A stretch of 64,000 nt of DNA from Rhodococcus opacus B4 (GTDB taxonomy: Bacteria > Actinomycetota > Actinomycetes > Mycobacteriales > Mycobacteriaceae): positions 1-64,000 of the forward strand of contig NC_012523.1 in NCBI RefSeq assembly GCF_000010805.1. Direction: 5' to 3'. A model generated the notes under the pieces. That model was not told the origin of the DNA, did no database searches, and saw nothing but the letters and a program-made list of their open reading frames with translations. Positions within the stretch are counted from its first letter, which is position 1. Each line of letters begins with the position of its first letter. This document shows positions 50,407-60,687 of this stretch, piece after piece. Position numbers and translations under genes: made by a program.

Positions 50407-53400
50407 CTACCTTTCCCGACCTGTATCGCGGCTGCGGTCGGCTCGCAGGCCGGGTGGGATCCGCTCGATCGTGGCGGTGTTCGTTGCGGCGGCCGTGGTT
50501 GCGTGGGCGGGGTAGTCGGAGTGGACCAGGCGAATGACCTCGGCCAGCTCTTTGTCGGCTACTGTTTCGGCGGCGGCCGCAGGCTGGGTGCCGTTGGCGC
50601 GCACCTCGGTCAGCGCAGCTTGGTCTCGTTCCCACACCACCACCGGTGGAACTGCGGCTTCCGCGAGGGCCGTCCCGATGGCCTTCTCTGCGGCGGAGAT
50701 CGCGGCGTCCCGGTTGGGGAAGGTGCCGCTGTCGAGGGTTTCCCTGTCGTTGTGGGCGGACCAGTACCAGTCGCGGCCGGTCCACTTCACCACGGCGCCG
50801 GGATCGCCGGTGTCACGATCGAATCCGGCGGTGAGCTCGGAGCCGATCTCGTCGGTGCGCTGCCACCGCGGTGGTTGCGGGTTCGCCGCCCGCTCGGCCT
50901 TGCGTTCGGCATGCTCGCGGGCCGCCGCCACCATCCGGGCAGGGGTGGCTTCCCGCAGTTCATCCTCGGTCATGCCCTGGTCTTCGGCGTGCCCGCGGGT
51001 GGGGTTGAGGTCGCGGGTCCACCCGCGGTACATGCCGGCGGCCGCCAATCGTTCCTTGGTCGCCTCCTTCTCGGCGAGCGCCTCGGGGGAGTTCTCCCGG
51101 GCGGCGAGGTCGGCCCGCATTTCGTTGTAGGTGTGTGTGAGGCGGGTGATCTCGTCGGTCTTGGCGAACGGGACCCCGAGCTTGTCGGCGAGCTGCTCGG
51201 TCTGGGTGACCATGTAGTCGCGGTCCTTGACGTGCAGGTCCATCGCGGCGGGCAGGTCGGCGGCCATGTTGGTCAGCCGGGTCACCATGCCGGATCCGCC
51301 GTCGGCGCTGCCGAGTGCCAGGTCGACGACCTCGGCGTCGACGGTGCGGACGATGCCACCGGTGAGGCGGAATGCGTACCCGCCGACCGGGAGCCGGCCC
51401 ATCGAGATTTCGGCTCCGGCGATCTCGGCCACCAGATGCTGGCCATCGGGTTGACGTTCGAGGTCGCGGACGATGTGCGCCAGCCGGGTTTGCACCGCCT
51501 TGCGTACCTCCGCCGGTTCGGCGAACGAGACCGCACGCCCGCCCACGGTGAGGGTCCGCTGTTTGCGGGGCAGTTCACCCCAGGCGGTGAGGGCGTCGGC
51601 GACCTCGCGGCCTTCGGCGATCTCCTTGGTCAGGATCGGCAATCGGGTGCGGTTGTCGTGCAGTTGCCACTTGATTCGCTCCTGGTCGGAGCGGTGGGCG
51701 CGGGCTTCGGCGTTGAGTTTGCGGAGTCGGGTTTCGAGTTCGACGACCTCGATGTAGCGGGGATCGCCGGTCGCGGCGGCCTTGGTCGCGGCCATCGACG
51801 AGGTCATGTCGTCGCTGCCGATGTCTTCGGCCTCGGAGAAGTCGATCGCCCCGCGGCGGAGCTGCTCGATGTAGGCGGACTTCTTCTCCACGGTCTGCCA
51901 CTTGGTGGTGTCGTAGGAGCGTTCCCCGACGATGTTGATGATCTCGACGGTCTTGTTCTGGTTGCCCTGCCGGATGATCCGGCCCTCGCGTTGTTCGAGG
52001 TCCGCGGGCCGCCAGGGGCAGTCGACGTGGTAGAGCGCGGTCGCGCGTTTCTGCACGTTCATGCCGGTGCCCATCGTCTCCGACGAGCCGATGAGCACTT
52101 TCACCTCGCCGCGTCGGCAGGCGGCGAACAACTCCCGCTTGTCCTTCGGCTTGGGGTAGTCCTGGATGAACTGGACCGCGCCGGGGGACATGCCGCGGGC
52201 GACCAGGTCGGCGCGGATGATGTCGTAGACGGTGTCGTCGCGGCCGGTCTTGGGGGTGCCGCGGTCGAGGAACACGATCTGCAGACCGCCGGTGCGTGGT
52301 TCCGGGTTGCCGGCCTCGTCGTAGTAGACGGTATCGGCGGTGCGTTGCTCGACCTCCCAGAGCTTGTTCACCAGCAGGTCGACCCGGCCTTCGCCCGCTG
52401 GTGGTGCGTCGAGCCCGCCGAGGCGGGGGTCGAGGGTGACGTTGGCGCCGTCGCTGCCGATCTTGAGTGGGTTGTCGATGTGCGCGGTCTTGCCGGTGTA
52501 CATCTGCATCCGCTCGTCCAGGTCGATCATGAAGTCTCGGACCTGTTGCGGCATTTCGAAGGTCAGGTTCTGGCGGCCGCCTCCTGCGATCTCGGGAAGG
52601 GTCGCGGGGACCTGCTCGCGGATGACGACGTCGGTGAACTGGGCGTTCATCGCCATCAGGGCGGGCAGGTTGACGAACTTGCCGATCCTCGACACCGACC
52701 GCAGTTCGGAGCCGGTGACGTTCATTTCCACCGATTGGCGCATCGCGGCGAAGTTCGCCGCCCAGGCGTCGATGTTCTCCATGCCGCCGGCCTCGAGCAG
52801 GTCCGGGCGCAGGTACTTCGTCATCACCCACAGCTCAGACATGCTGTTGGCGACCGGGGTGCCGGTGGCGAAGGTGACGACCTTCTCCGGAACGGGTTTG
52901 CGGCCCTCGACGGCGGCGCGCTGGCGGTACTTACGCCGCAGGTAGGACAGTTTCATGTCCAGGTCGGTGGCCCGGCTCGATCCTTCCCGCAGCGCCAGGT
53001 CGGCGTTGTTGGACTGGCGGGAGAGGTTCTTCCACATGTGCGCTTCGTCGAGAAACAGGTAGTCACAGCCGGTTTGCTCGAAGGAGAACCCGACGTCCTT
53101 GGAGTCGGCGTTGACCTTCTTCTCGAGCTTGTCCTGCCACCGCTTCTTGGCCTTCTCGATCTCCTTGATCGTGTTCTGCCCGGTAGCGGATTCCCGGGCC
53201 TCCTCGAGCTTGGTGATCTCGTCGGCGATGTAGGCCGCCTGGGTGTCGACCGAGCACTGCATCTTGGTGAAGGCCGGCTCGGGGACGATCACCAGATCCC
53301 AGTCCTGGGACGCCGATTGCGCCATGAACAGTTGCCGGTCGGCGCGGGATTTGAAGTCGTCCCCGACCAGCACCCGGGCACCGGGGTAGGCGTCGGCGAC

Positions 53401-56400
53401 CTCGCGGCCCCACTGGTCGATGAGGTGGTTCGGGACCACCACCCAGGGCTGTTTGATCTGCCCGAGGCGGCGCATCTCCATCGCGCACATCGTGATCGAC
53501 CAGGTCTTGCCGGTTCCGACGGTGTGGTCGAGGAGCACCGACGGTTCGTTGATCTGCCGCACCGCGACGGCCGCCTGGTGCGGATGGGGTGCGATCCGCA
53601 GTCCGGGGAAGGTGCGGCCCTGCCCGTTGTAGGCGGGGTCGACGAAGGAGTTGAACCGGTCGTTGAACACTCGGGTCAGCTCGGCGGTGCGGGCCGGGTC
53701 GTTGAACAGCCAGTCCCCGAACGCCGTTTCGAGCATCTCGGCCCGCTGTTGGAGTTCCTCGGTGAGCTCTTCGTGGAACCGCGGCTTGGGGGAGTGTTCG
53801 AGTTCGGCCTCGGTCTTCAGCACCCGGATGGGCTGGTTGTTGGCGATCTTCTCCAGCAACGACAACCCGTCGACGCCGCGCCGGTCCCCGGCGGTTTCGT
53901 ACGGCAGCCCGTAGGGGTCGGTGTACTGGTCGCCGGCGATCGTGAAGTCCCAGGACGCGGTGATGGGGGAGTACTCGACCGCGATGCGGGTGTCCGGGTG
54001 CACCGAGAACGCTTCCCGGATGAACTGCGCGTACATCGGGGTCGGCACCCAGTTCGCACCGGGGCGGACAGTGATGTTGGTCGGATCCAGATCCGCCGGG
54101 ATCACCTGCCGCAGTGCATCGACCGCGCCGGCGTAGAGCTGCGGGTCCTGCCTGGCGGCGGCTTCGGTGGCCGCCAACTTCTCCCGCACGTTTCCGGACA
54201 GGAACCTCGGGGCCGGGATCAGCTCGGTCGGGTCTTCCGGGTCGGGGAAGACCAGCCCCGCGAGTTGGTCCCGGGCGGCGTCGATGTCGATGCCCACCAG
54301 CCCGGAGATCCGGTCCAGGTCGACCTGCCCGGTCTCGTCCAAGCTGACTGCCAGCGCTTCGGCGACGTCCTGGGCGGACTGGGCTCGCTGCGGCGGGGTG
54401 ATGACGTCCTCGGTGAAGATCTTCGACTTCCGCGCCTGCTGGGTGTCCTCGTCGAAAATCTCGATGCTGCGGACCAGCTGGATCGCCGGGTCGTAGCGGA
54501 TGGCACCCTCGAGGTGCCGCATCTTCTTCCACGGCGGGTTCGGCTCGGATGCCTCCGCCAGCAACCGGGCGGCGACGTCCTCAGGGAGTGCCCCGGTGAC
54601 CGGGCCAGTCTCGTCGCCGTTGTTGGCCCGCCACTTCTTCTCCAGGTCGGCGAAGCGTTTGTCGATGACCTTCTGCGTCGGAGGGCCAGGAGTGACCCAG
54701 GTGAACCGGCCCAGCGGCCCGTACTTGCGCGCATACCCGTCGTACTGGCGGTTCAGCTGCGCCCGCAGCCGGTTCTTGATGTCCTCGTCGCCGCCGGTGC
54801 GCTGGGCGTCGACCAGGTCGGTGACCGTGCCGGCCATGGCGAGCATGGACTTCCACTGGGCGGTGCGGGCCTTGTCGATCTTCGACGGCACCGGCATCCA
54901 CCGGCCGCCGAGGGAAAGCTGCTCGAACATCTCGATCTCGTCGTTGAACCGCACCGATCCCGGAACCTCGGTGATCGCGGCTTCTTCCGCAGTGACCAGC
55001 CCGGCCCGATCGAGCATCGGGTCGGCCGCCGGCTCCTCGGCATCCTGCCCCAATCCCGCCCTCTTCGCGGTGTCGACGATCGCGGTCAGCCGGTCACGGA
55101 CCTGGGTGGCCAACGGGCGGGACGGGTCGGCGGTCACCTTCAAGGTGGCCGCCGAGTACATCCCCGACCCGACCCCGAGTTCACCGAGCACGTTCTCCGG
55201 GTGGGCCAGGAAGTAGTCGTTGACCTGGATCTCACCGTCGGCCAGCTCAGCCTTCGAGGTGGTGATCCACTGCTCGGTCGCCGCTGCCTGTGCGCGGCCG
55301 GCCTCGCGGCGCCGGAAGATCAGCAGGTCGGTGACCACATCGGTACCGGCCTGCCGGTCGAATGCCTTGGTCGGCAACCGCAGTGCGCCAACCAGGTCGC
55401 CGAGCTCGGCGATCTCCTCGCGGGCCTTGGTCCGCTGGGCGTCGGAGGTGAAAGCGCTGGTGATGACCGCGACGTAACCACCGGTTTCGGTCAGCGCCAG
55501 GGACTTACGGAGGAAATAGTTGTGAATGGTCAGCCCGGACGGGTTATGCAGCGGGTCGCCGACCGCGAAGTTGCCGAACGGGACATTGCCGATCACCGCA
55601 GTGAAGGCGCCCTCGTCGGGGGAGAACTTCTCGAATCCGTGACCCCGGACCTGGTGCCCCGGATACAGGTGGTGCGCGATCCGGGCGGTCATCGGGTCCA
55701 GCTCCACCCCCACCATCCGGGTGCCCTTCGGGGCGTGACCGATGAAGTTGCCGGCCCCACAGCCCGGTTCGAGGACCCGCCCGCCCGTGAACCCGGCTCT
55801 GCCCAGCGCAGACCACATCTCGGCCGCGATCGCCGGATCGGTGTAATGGGCGTTGAGAGTGGAGGCGCGGGCGGCGTCGATCTCCGGCGGGGTCAGCACG
55901 GCGGAGAGGTCGCTGCGGAGCTCGTCCCACTCCGGTTTGCGCTTGTCGAAGATGTCCGGGACCGCACCCCACCCGGACCAGGCGGCGAGGATCCGCTGTT
56001 CGGCCGGGGTCGCTGCCCGGTGTTCGTCGCCGAGCTGGTGCACCAGGCGGATCGCGTCGATGTTCGCCCGGGCGCGGGCCTTTGCCCCGGACGGAGCCAA
56101 TACCTCGGCGCCGAGGACGAAGTTCGCGGCCGCCGCGTCCGGCTGATCCGGGACCGGCTGGACGGCGAGCGGCGCAGTTTCGGCTGCGGGTTCGTTCTCG
56201 GGGTCCCGGACGACGTGGTTTCGGGTGTCGCGCTCACCGGTGATGCTCGCGGTGACCTCGGTCGCCGCAACCGACTCGGCGCTCCGTCCGGTGCGGGCGG
56301 TGGCGATCGCCTCGGCCAGGGTTGCCGTGATGACCGGTTCGGCGTCACCGCGGCTGACCTGCCAGTCCTTGGTGCGCCACCGATAGTTGACCTGCGCCCG

Positions 56401-59076
56401 GTCCTGGCCAGGTTCGCCGACAAGGTATTCCGAGTCCCGCAACGCCTCGAGATCGGCCGGTCCGGTCGCCGCGGTGAACAGGTCGTCGGGCTCACGGGCG
56501 CTGGTGTGCAGGGTGTCGAACGCCTGATGGGCGATGTCCAGGCGCAACAGCTCCGAGGTGTCGAGTCCGTGGGCGCGGCAGGCCGCCGCCAGGTCGCGGT
56601 GGTCGCGCTCGAACTCGGTGAGGACGCGTCCGCGCAGCTCCCGGCAACCCTGCGAGGTCAAGAACCCGGTCCGGTTCAGGCTCGGGTGCAGCGACGTCGC
56701 GGCCGCGGCGAACACCTCGTCCTCGCTCAGTGCCCGCCCGGTGATCTCGGCGAACCGGCCCCGGGCCTGTTCGGCAGTAAGGCCTTCCCGGATCGGGCCC
56801 GCGCTGGTGCCGCGGCCGCCCACCGTGGCGCGGCGCACCGCCGGCAGGTGATGCCCGCCCCACAACTCTCGGCTGTTACCGCCGTCGGTGGTGACCTCCC
56901 ACACGGGGGTGCCAGTGTGCAGGGTGAACCGGTGCACCTGGGTGCGGGGACGGCCCGTCGCCACGAAGGTGTTGATGTCGCGGGCGAGCCAGTCGGTGGC
57001 CTTGTCGCGGTAGGTGTCCCCGAGTGCGCCCAGGAGCGGGCCCCGGACCTCGGCGGTGAGCCACTGGTGACCGCCGTGGTCGTCGATCACCGCTGCGAGG
57101 TCCGGGCGGCCGGTGAGGCGGTCGGCGAGATCTGCTGCGGCGGCCTCGAGGACGACGCTGGTCCGTTTGCTCACCAGGGTGCTCGCCGCCAGGGCCACCA
57201 CCAGCGGGTCCTGACGTAGCTCGCCCTGGGCCCAGTCCCGCCATTTCTCGACGTCGGCGGCGCGGTCGTCGATGCTCCCGGCCGCCTGCCAAGCGCGCAG
57301 GCTGGCGTCCGGGATCAGAACCCGGGCGCCGGCAGCCGCCTGCTCGGCCTCGGCCACGACGGCGTCCTCGGCGCCGTCGAGCATCAGTGCGGTGTGCACG
57401 CGCTGGGCATCGAGCCAGGCGTGGATCTTCTCCCGGTCCGGGATCTCGTCGCCGGCCTCCACAGCAGCCTTAGGCGCGTCCACCGCGGTGGCCGGGATCT
57501 CGGCTGCCACGTCAGCCTCGACGGTCGATGCGGTCTCCGGTGCAGGTGCGGCCAGCTCGGGGGAGGTCTTGACTGCCGCGTGGACCGTGTCGAGGGTGGT
57601 GGCGATGTTGTCGTGCAGCCAGTGCGCCGCCGCCTGGTACTGCGGGTCGGCGGAGTCGACAGACAGCAGCCAGTCGCTGACGGTGTGGTTGAGCAGCCGA
57701 TGGCGGCCGACGCTGAGGTAGTCCTCGGGTCGTCGCCGCAACACCTGCAGGCGGGGGTGGGTGACCATCTCGGCCTGGAGATCGGCGAGGACCTCGTCCT
57801 CGCGTTCGCGCGCCCACTCGGTCCGGGCGCCGTTCCAGCCGCGGTTCCAGTCGGAGAAGATCTGCTCAGTACGTGGGTCACCGACCGGAACGCCGTCGAG
57901 CGCGGCGCGGACTCGCGGGTCCGCCGCCGGAATGGAGGCTCCGCCACCGGGACCGTGTTCGGTCCAGGCGTCGCGGCCGATCTGCCGCCAGTCCACTGGG
58001 TCGGTGCGGTGGCTGTTGGCGTGCACCCGGGTCAGGGTGTCCTCGGCCAGTTGCTGCCGCTCAGTTTCGGTTTCAGGGCCGGCGGCGGTGACGGTGTCGA
58101 TCGCCTGCTGCACCGGCAGTGCGGCGGTGAACTGCTCGGCACGGCCGGTCGCGGCCTCGGCAACGGCCGGGTCGGCCTCGAGGGCGGTGACCGCGGCGTC
58201 GGCGGCCGTGCGGTCGCGATTGTGCTGCGCCCAGATGCGAGCGGGCAACTGGGCGGCGGCAGCCTGCCAATGCGCCGGGTCGTCGAGAGCGGCGCGGGCG
58301 ACGGCCGCGATCTGCGGGTCCTCGCTCACCACCTGCTCGACCAGACCGGCTTGCACCTCGTCGTGGGCGCGGCGCATGGCCCAGGAAGTGAACTGCTCAA
58401 AGGTGTTCGACTGCGCTCCGGCGGCCAGGTTGAGGTCCTCGTCGGCCATCACCTGCCCGGTGATCTCGTCGAGCAACGCGGTGACGTCCTCGGCGGGGGC
58501 GGTGGGTTCGCGCTGGGCGGTGAATTCGGCAACGAGCTCCCGCAGCGGCCGCCGACCTGCGAGGTTCTCCGTCTCCGGTGTCGGAGTGGGTGTTTGCGGT
58601 GGTCGGTGTTCCCGGTCCGCCTTCTGGGCCGCGAGCTGGTCGCGGATCAGTGCAGAGCGCTCACGTGCCTGCCCCGGCGACAGCGGCGGTCCGGTGTGCT
58701 CGGCGTGCTCGTCCTGCGCCCGTTGCGTTTCCGCTTCGGCCAGGATGCGGGCGATCTCCGGATCGGAGGCGTCGGCGACCTTCCCTGACCGGGCGCGCAG
58801 CATCTTGATCTGCTCGTCGGCGCGACCGATCGTCAGGTCGTCGGGCAGCCGCACCGGCAACCCACGCCTACGCCGCAAGGTGCGCAGATACGACTGCTGG
58901 CGGTCGGTCGCGGGCCGATCCCGCCAGGTCCGGCGCGGCGGCCGCGCCCGGCTGACCGCGGCGACATCCACCCCGTCGACGTCGTAGCCGGCATCGGTGC
59001 ACACCTGCCGGGCACGCTCGGCCGCGTCGCGGGCCTCGTGGGCATCGGCCGAAACCCGTTCGACCCGGGCCGCCAT
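50407..59076 (-). CDS. giant DarB-like N6-adenine methylase / SNF2-type helicase
   Basis: From ATG 59076 the product is 2889 residues, but the coding character extends upstream to about 59247. A long N-terminal region is helical. The methylase domain carries LEPGCGAGNFIG (SAM motif I, near 55740-55774) and GNVPFGNF (motif IV, near 55567-55594, with NVPF in place of NPPF/Y). The helicase part has Walker A-like TVGTGKT (near 53503-53527), DEAH in LFLDEAHMW (near 53040), SAT-like FATGTPV and the last motif EQREGRIIRQG. Fused methylase-helicase giants of this type include phage P1 DarB, which protects incoming DNA from restriction. The same role is inferred for transfer. Confidence 0.82.
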   Translation of the reverse strand: MAARVERVSADAHEARDAAERARQVCTDAGYDVDGVDVAAVSRARPPRRTWRDRPATDRQQSYLRTLRRRRGLPVRLPDDLTIGRADEQIKMLRARSGKVADASDPEIARILAEAETQRAQDEHAEHTGPPLSPGQARERSALIRDQLAAQKADREHRPPQTPTPTPETENLAGRRPLRELVAEFTAQREPTAPAEDVTALLDEITGQVMADEDLNLAAGAQSNTFEQFTSWAMRRAHDEVQAGLVEQVVSEDPQIAAVARAALDDPAHWQAAAAQLPARIWAQHNRDRTAADAAVTALEADPAVAEAATGRAEQFTAALPVQQAIDTVTAAGPETETERQQLAEDTLTRVHANSHRTDPVDWRQIGRDAWTEHGPGGGASIPAADPRVRAALDGVPVGDPRTEQIFSDWNRGWNGARTEWAREREDEVLADLQAEMVTHPRLQVLRRRPEDYLSVGRHRLLNHTVSDWLLSVDSADPQYQAAAHWLHDNIATTLDTVHAAVKTSPELAAPAPETASTVEADVAAEIPATAVDAPKAAVEAGDEIPDREKIHAWLDAQRVHTALMLDGAEDAVVAEAEQAAAGARVLIPDASLRAWQAAGSIDDRAADVEKWRDWAQGELRQDPLVVALAASTLVSKRTSVVLEAAAADLADRLTGRPDLAAVIDDHGGHQWLTAEVRGPLLGALGDTYRDKATDWLARDINTFVATGRPRTQVHRFTLHTGTPVWEVTTDGGNSRELWGGHHLPAVRRATVGGRGTSAGPIREGLTAEQARGRFAEITGRALSEDEVFAAAATSLHPSLNRTGFLTSQGCRELRGRVLTEFERDHRDLAAACRAHGLDTSELLRLDIAHQAFDTLHTSAREPDDLFTAATGPADLEALRDSEYLVGEPGQDRAQVNYRWRTKDWQVSRGDAEPVITATLAEAIATARTGRSAESVAATEVTASITGERDTRNHVVRDPENEPAAETAPLAVQPVPDQPDAAAANFVLGAEVLAPSGAKARARANIDAIRLVHQLGDEHRAATPAEQRILAAWSGWGAVPDIFDKRKPEWDELRSDLSAVLTPPEIDAARASTLNAHYTDPAIAAEMWSALGRAGFTGGRVLEPGCGAGNFIGHAPKGTRMVGVELDPMTARIAHHLYPGHQVRGHGFEKFSPDEGAFTAVIGNVPFGNFAVGDPLHNPSGLTIHNYFLRKSLALTETGGYVAVITSAFTSDAQRTKAREEIAELGDLVGALRLPTKAFDRQAGTDVVTDLLIFRRREAGRAQAAATEQWITTSKAELADGEIQVNDYFLAHPENVLGELGVGSGMYSAATLKVTADPSRPLATQVRDRLTAIVDTAKRAGLGQDAEEPAADPMLDRAGLVTAEEAAITEVPGSVRFNDEIEMFEQLSLGGRWMPVPSKIDKARTAQWKSMLAMAGTVTDLVDAQRTGGDEDIKNRLRAQLNRQYDGYARKYGPLGRFTWVTPGPPTQKVIDKRFADLEKKWRANNGDETGPVTGALPEDVAARLLAEASEPNPPWKKMRHLEGAIRYDPAIQLVRSIEIFDEDTQQARKSKIFTEDVITPPQRAQSAQDVAEALAVSLDETGQVDLDRISGLVGIDIDAARDQLAGLVFPDPEDPTELIPAPRFLSGNVREKLAATEAAARQDPQLYAGAVDALRQVIPADLDPTNITVRPGANWVPTPMYAQFIREAFSVHPDTRIAVEYSPITASWDFTIAGDQYTDPYGLPYETAGDRRGVDGLSLLEKIANNQPIRVLKTEAELEHSPKPRFHEELTEELQQRAEMLETAFGDWLFNDPARTAELTRVFNDRFNSFVDPAYNGQGRTFPGLRIAPHPHQAAVAVRQINEPSVLLDHTVGTGKTWSITMCAMEMRRLGQIKQPWVVVPNHLIDQWGREVADAYPGARVLVGDDFKSRADRQLFMAQSASQDWDLVIVPEPAFTKMQCSVDTQAAYIADEITKLEEARESATGQNTIKEIEKAKKRWQDKLEKKVNADSKDVGFSFEQTGCDYLFLDEAHMWKNLSRQSNNADLALREGSSRATDLDMKLSYLRRKYRQRAAVEGRKPVPEKVVTFATGTPVANSMSELWVMTKYLRPDLLEAGGMENIDAWAANFAAMRQSVEMNVTGSELRSVSRIGKFVNLPALMAMNAQFTDVVIREQVPATLPEIAGGGRQNLTFEMPQQVRDFMIDLDERMQMYTGKTAHIDNPLKIGSDGANVTLDPRLGGLDAPPAGEGRVDLLVNKLWEVEQRTADTVYYDEAGNPEPRTGGLQIVFLDRGTPKTGRDDTVYDIIRADLVARGMSPGAVQFIQDYPKPKDKRELFAACRRGEVKVLIGSSETMGTGMNVQKRATALYHVDCPWRPADLEQREGRIIRQGNQNKTVEIINIVGERSYDTTKWQTVEKKSAYIEQLRRGAIDFSEAEDIGSDDMTSSMAATKAAATGDPRYIEVVELETRLRKLNAEARAHRSDQERIKWQLHDNRTRLPILTKEIAEGREVADALTAWGELPRKQRTLTVGGRAVSFAEPAEVRKAVQTRLAHIVRDLERQPDGQHLVAEIAGAEISMGRLPVGGYAFRLTGGIVRTVDAEVVDLALGSADGGSGMVTRLTNMAADLPAAMDLHVKDRDYMVTQTEQLADKLGVPFAKTDEITRLTHTYNEMRADLAARENSPEALAEKEATKERLAAAGMYRGWTRDLNPTRGHAEDQGMTEDELREATPARMVAAAREHAERKAERAANPQPPRWQRTDEIGSELTAGFDRDTGDPGAVVKWTGRDWYWSAHNDRETLDSGTFPNRDAAISAAEKAIGTALAEAAVPPVVVWERDQAALTEVRANGTQPAAAAETVADKELAEVIRLVHSDYPAHATTAAATNTATIERIPPGLRADRSRDTGRER

Positions 59077-59246
59077 CCGGTCCGCGGTCGTGGTCAGGTC
59101 CTCGATCAGCTCCGGATCGGTGCCCAGCAGCGTCGCCTCGGCGACCTGGGCCTGGACCTGTTTGGTGGCCTCGCGCAGGGTCCGGACCTTCTGCCGCAGC
59201 GCGTCGGCGTCCCGCTGGGCGCGGGCGTAGGCGATGAGCTCCGGGG

Positions 59247-59873
59247 CTACACCACTCGGTTCCCCGCGGCCTTCGATGCCTTGATCTGCTCGTCGATCAT
59301 CTGCGCCAGCTCGTCGGCCAGCGGGTCCGCTGCCGTCAGCGGTGTCGTCTCGTTGTCCTCCATCTTCTGCGCGATCAGCGCCGCCGCGTACCCCTGGAAC
59401 GCGTCCGGTTCGCTCGGCCACACCCGGTCGACCACCTGCCACGCCAACGGCGGGATCTCTACCATCGACGTCCGCCACCGATCCGGGTCGCGGGCCTGGC
59501 GCTTCGCCGCGATCTCCGCCTCGATCCGCTGCTCGATCTTCAGCTCCCGGGCGATCTGCTCCTCGCTGATCTCCGGCACCTGCGAGTACAGCTCCTCGGT
59601 CAGCACTGCCTCCCGGCTGTCGTGCTCGGCCTGGGCGATAAGCTGATGGGTCGTCATCACGTCCGGATCCTGCCCCGGATGCTCTGCCTTCCAATTCCGC
59701 ACCAGATACCCCTGGCCGCCCCCGACTCGCTGCAACACCAGCTCCGAGAGCCTCGCTGCCTCCTCGTCGAACTGCGCCGTCAACTGTGTCTCCGTCGCGC
59801 CCGGGTCCACGCCCAGATGCTCCCGCCAGATCCGCTCCACTTCCGCGCGAATCGTCGGATCGAACTCCGCCAT
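59247..59873 (-). CDS. partner protein upstream of the giant gene
   Basis: ATG 59873 follows GGAGGAAAC; 208 residues, acidic and highly helical, ending GNRVV. No known motif. Its stop lies exactly where the giant frame begins to look coding, and the giant frame has no good start there. It may be a separate coupled protein or the original N-terminus of the giant, split by a frameshift. Confidence 0.65.
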   Translation of the reverse strand: MAEFDPTIRAEVERIWREHLGVDPGATETQLTAQFDEEAARLSELVLQRVGGGQGYLVRNWKAEHPGQDPDVMTTHQLIAQAEHDSREAVLTEELYSQVPEISEEQIARELKIEQRIEAEIAAKRQARDPDRWRTSMVEIPPLAWQVVDRVWPSEPDAFQGYAAALIAQKMEDNETTPLTAADPLADELAQMIDEQIKASKAAGNRVV

Positions 59874-60031
59874 CGTCGTTTCCTCCCTGGATGATGTGTT
59901 CGCTGCGTTCGCTCAACCGTCTGGCCCCTCTCATGCGCTGCCACGCGAAGCGTGACCTTCCCGTGCGCCCATTCGTTGGACACAAAGCACATGAAGCCTA
60001 TGACGGATTTCGCGAAAGTGCTTGCAGCGCA

Positions 60032-60054
60032 AAGTTGTTAAAGTTCTACAACTT
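60032..60054 (-). terminator. small AT-rich dyad after hicB
   Basis: AAGTTGT (60032-60038) and ACAACTT (60048-60054) form a 7-bp dyad 17 bases beyond the hicB stop. It may end the hic transcript or be an operator. Weak evidence. Confidence 0.35.
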
Positions 60055-60070
60055 CGCCTGCGGCCTTCCC

Positions 60071-60433
60071 TCAGGCGGCTCCGGCGGCCGCCGACCGAGG
60101 CGCCGCCGGAGCCGTGATCTTTTGGTTGACCAGCATGTTGAGCGAGACACCCTGTTCCTCGGCTTCGATCGCCAAGGTCCGGTGCACCTGCGGGGAAGTG
60201 CGCACCATGAACTTGCCGCTGTAGGGACGGTCCGCGATCGGGACCGGTGGTTGCTCGCCGGTCAGCGTCATGTCCTCGAGCACTTCACGGACGACGCCGA
60301 TGACACCGTCGAGTGCCTCGGCCTGCGTTTCCGCCAGCCAGGACAACGACGGGAATTCGGCGACGGCCCCGACGAACTCGCCGTCGTCTTCCGACCAGGT
60401 CACCCGATAGGTGTAGTGCGATGCGTCAGCCAT
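60071..60433 (-). CDS. hicB: HicB-type antitoxin
   Basis: ATG 60433 follows AAGGAGG; 120 residues. The N-terminal part (YTYRVTWSEDDGEFVGAVAEFPSL, then ALDGVIGVV) is the degenerate HicB fold and the C-terminal part (FMVRTSPQVHRTLAIEAEEQGVSLN) is an RHH DNA-binding tail. It neutralises HicA and represses the operon. The start overlaps the original hicA end. It is intact although hicA is not. Confidence 0.85.
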   Translation of the reverse strand: MADASHYTYRVTWSEDDGEFVGAVAEFPSLSWLAETQAEALDGVIGVVREVLEDMTLTGEQPPVPIADRPYSGKFMVRTSPQVHRTLAIEAEEQGVSLNMLVNQKITAPAAPRSAAAGAA

Positions 60434-60687
60434 TGTCAGCCTCCTTCGTGAGCTTGTCGTATGCGATGACGACTTGGCCGACCTGGTAGGGCTTCGCCTT
60501 GCCGCCGCTGCCTTTCTTCGATGTTCACTCGTGGGTCGCCCGCCCACGGCATCTTGAACACCGCGTGCGAGGTGCCGCGCTGCCGCGGTTCCCCGAATAT
60601 GTCGCAGCAGAAGTTGAGCAGCTCGGTATACGTCACGCTCTGTGGACTCGCCCTCATCCTCGCGATCAGCTTTGCCTGCTTCGACAT
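60427..60687 (-). pseudogene. hicA: hicA toxin, interrupted by a frameshift
   Basis: From ATG 60687 the frame reads like HicA (YTELLNFCCDIFGEPRQRGTSHAVFKMPW), including the catalytic-type His in GTSHAVF, up to VNIEE. It then loses the family pattern. Shifting one frame near 60512-60522, within a short A-rich run of the coding strand, restores the expected ending (KAKPYQVGQVVIAYDKL) and a TGA at 60427-60429 that overlaps the hicB start. So the gene is either a real inactivated toxin or a sequencing error at that run. Confidence 0.78.

Noticed and set aside
50503..57219. Very long rightward ORF (about 2240 codons) opposite the giant gene
   Set aside because: Shadow frame of the GC-rich giant gene: composition is Gly/Val/Arg-rich without domains, while the leftward frame shows clear methylase and helicase motifs.
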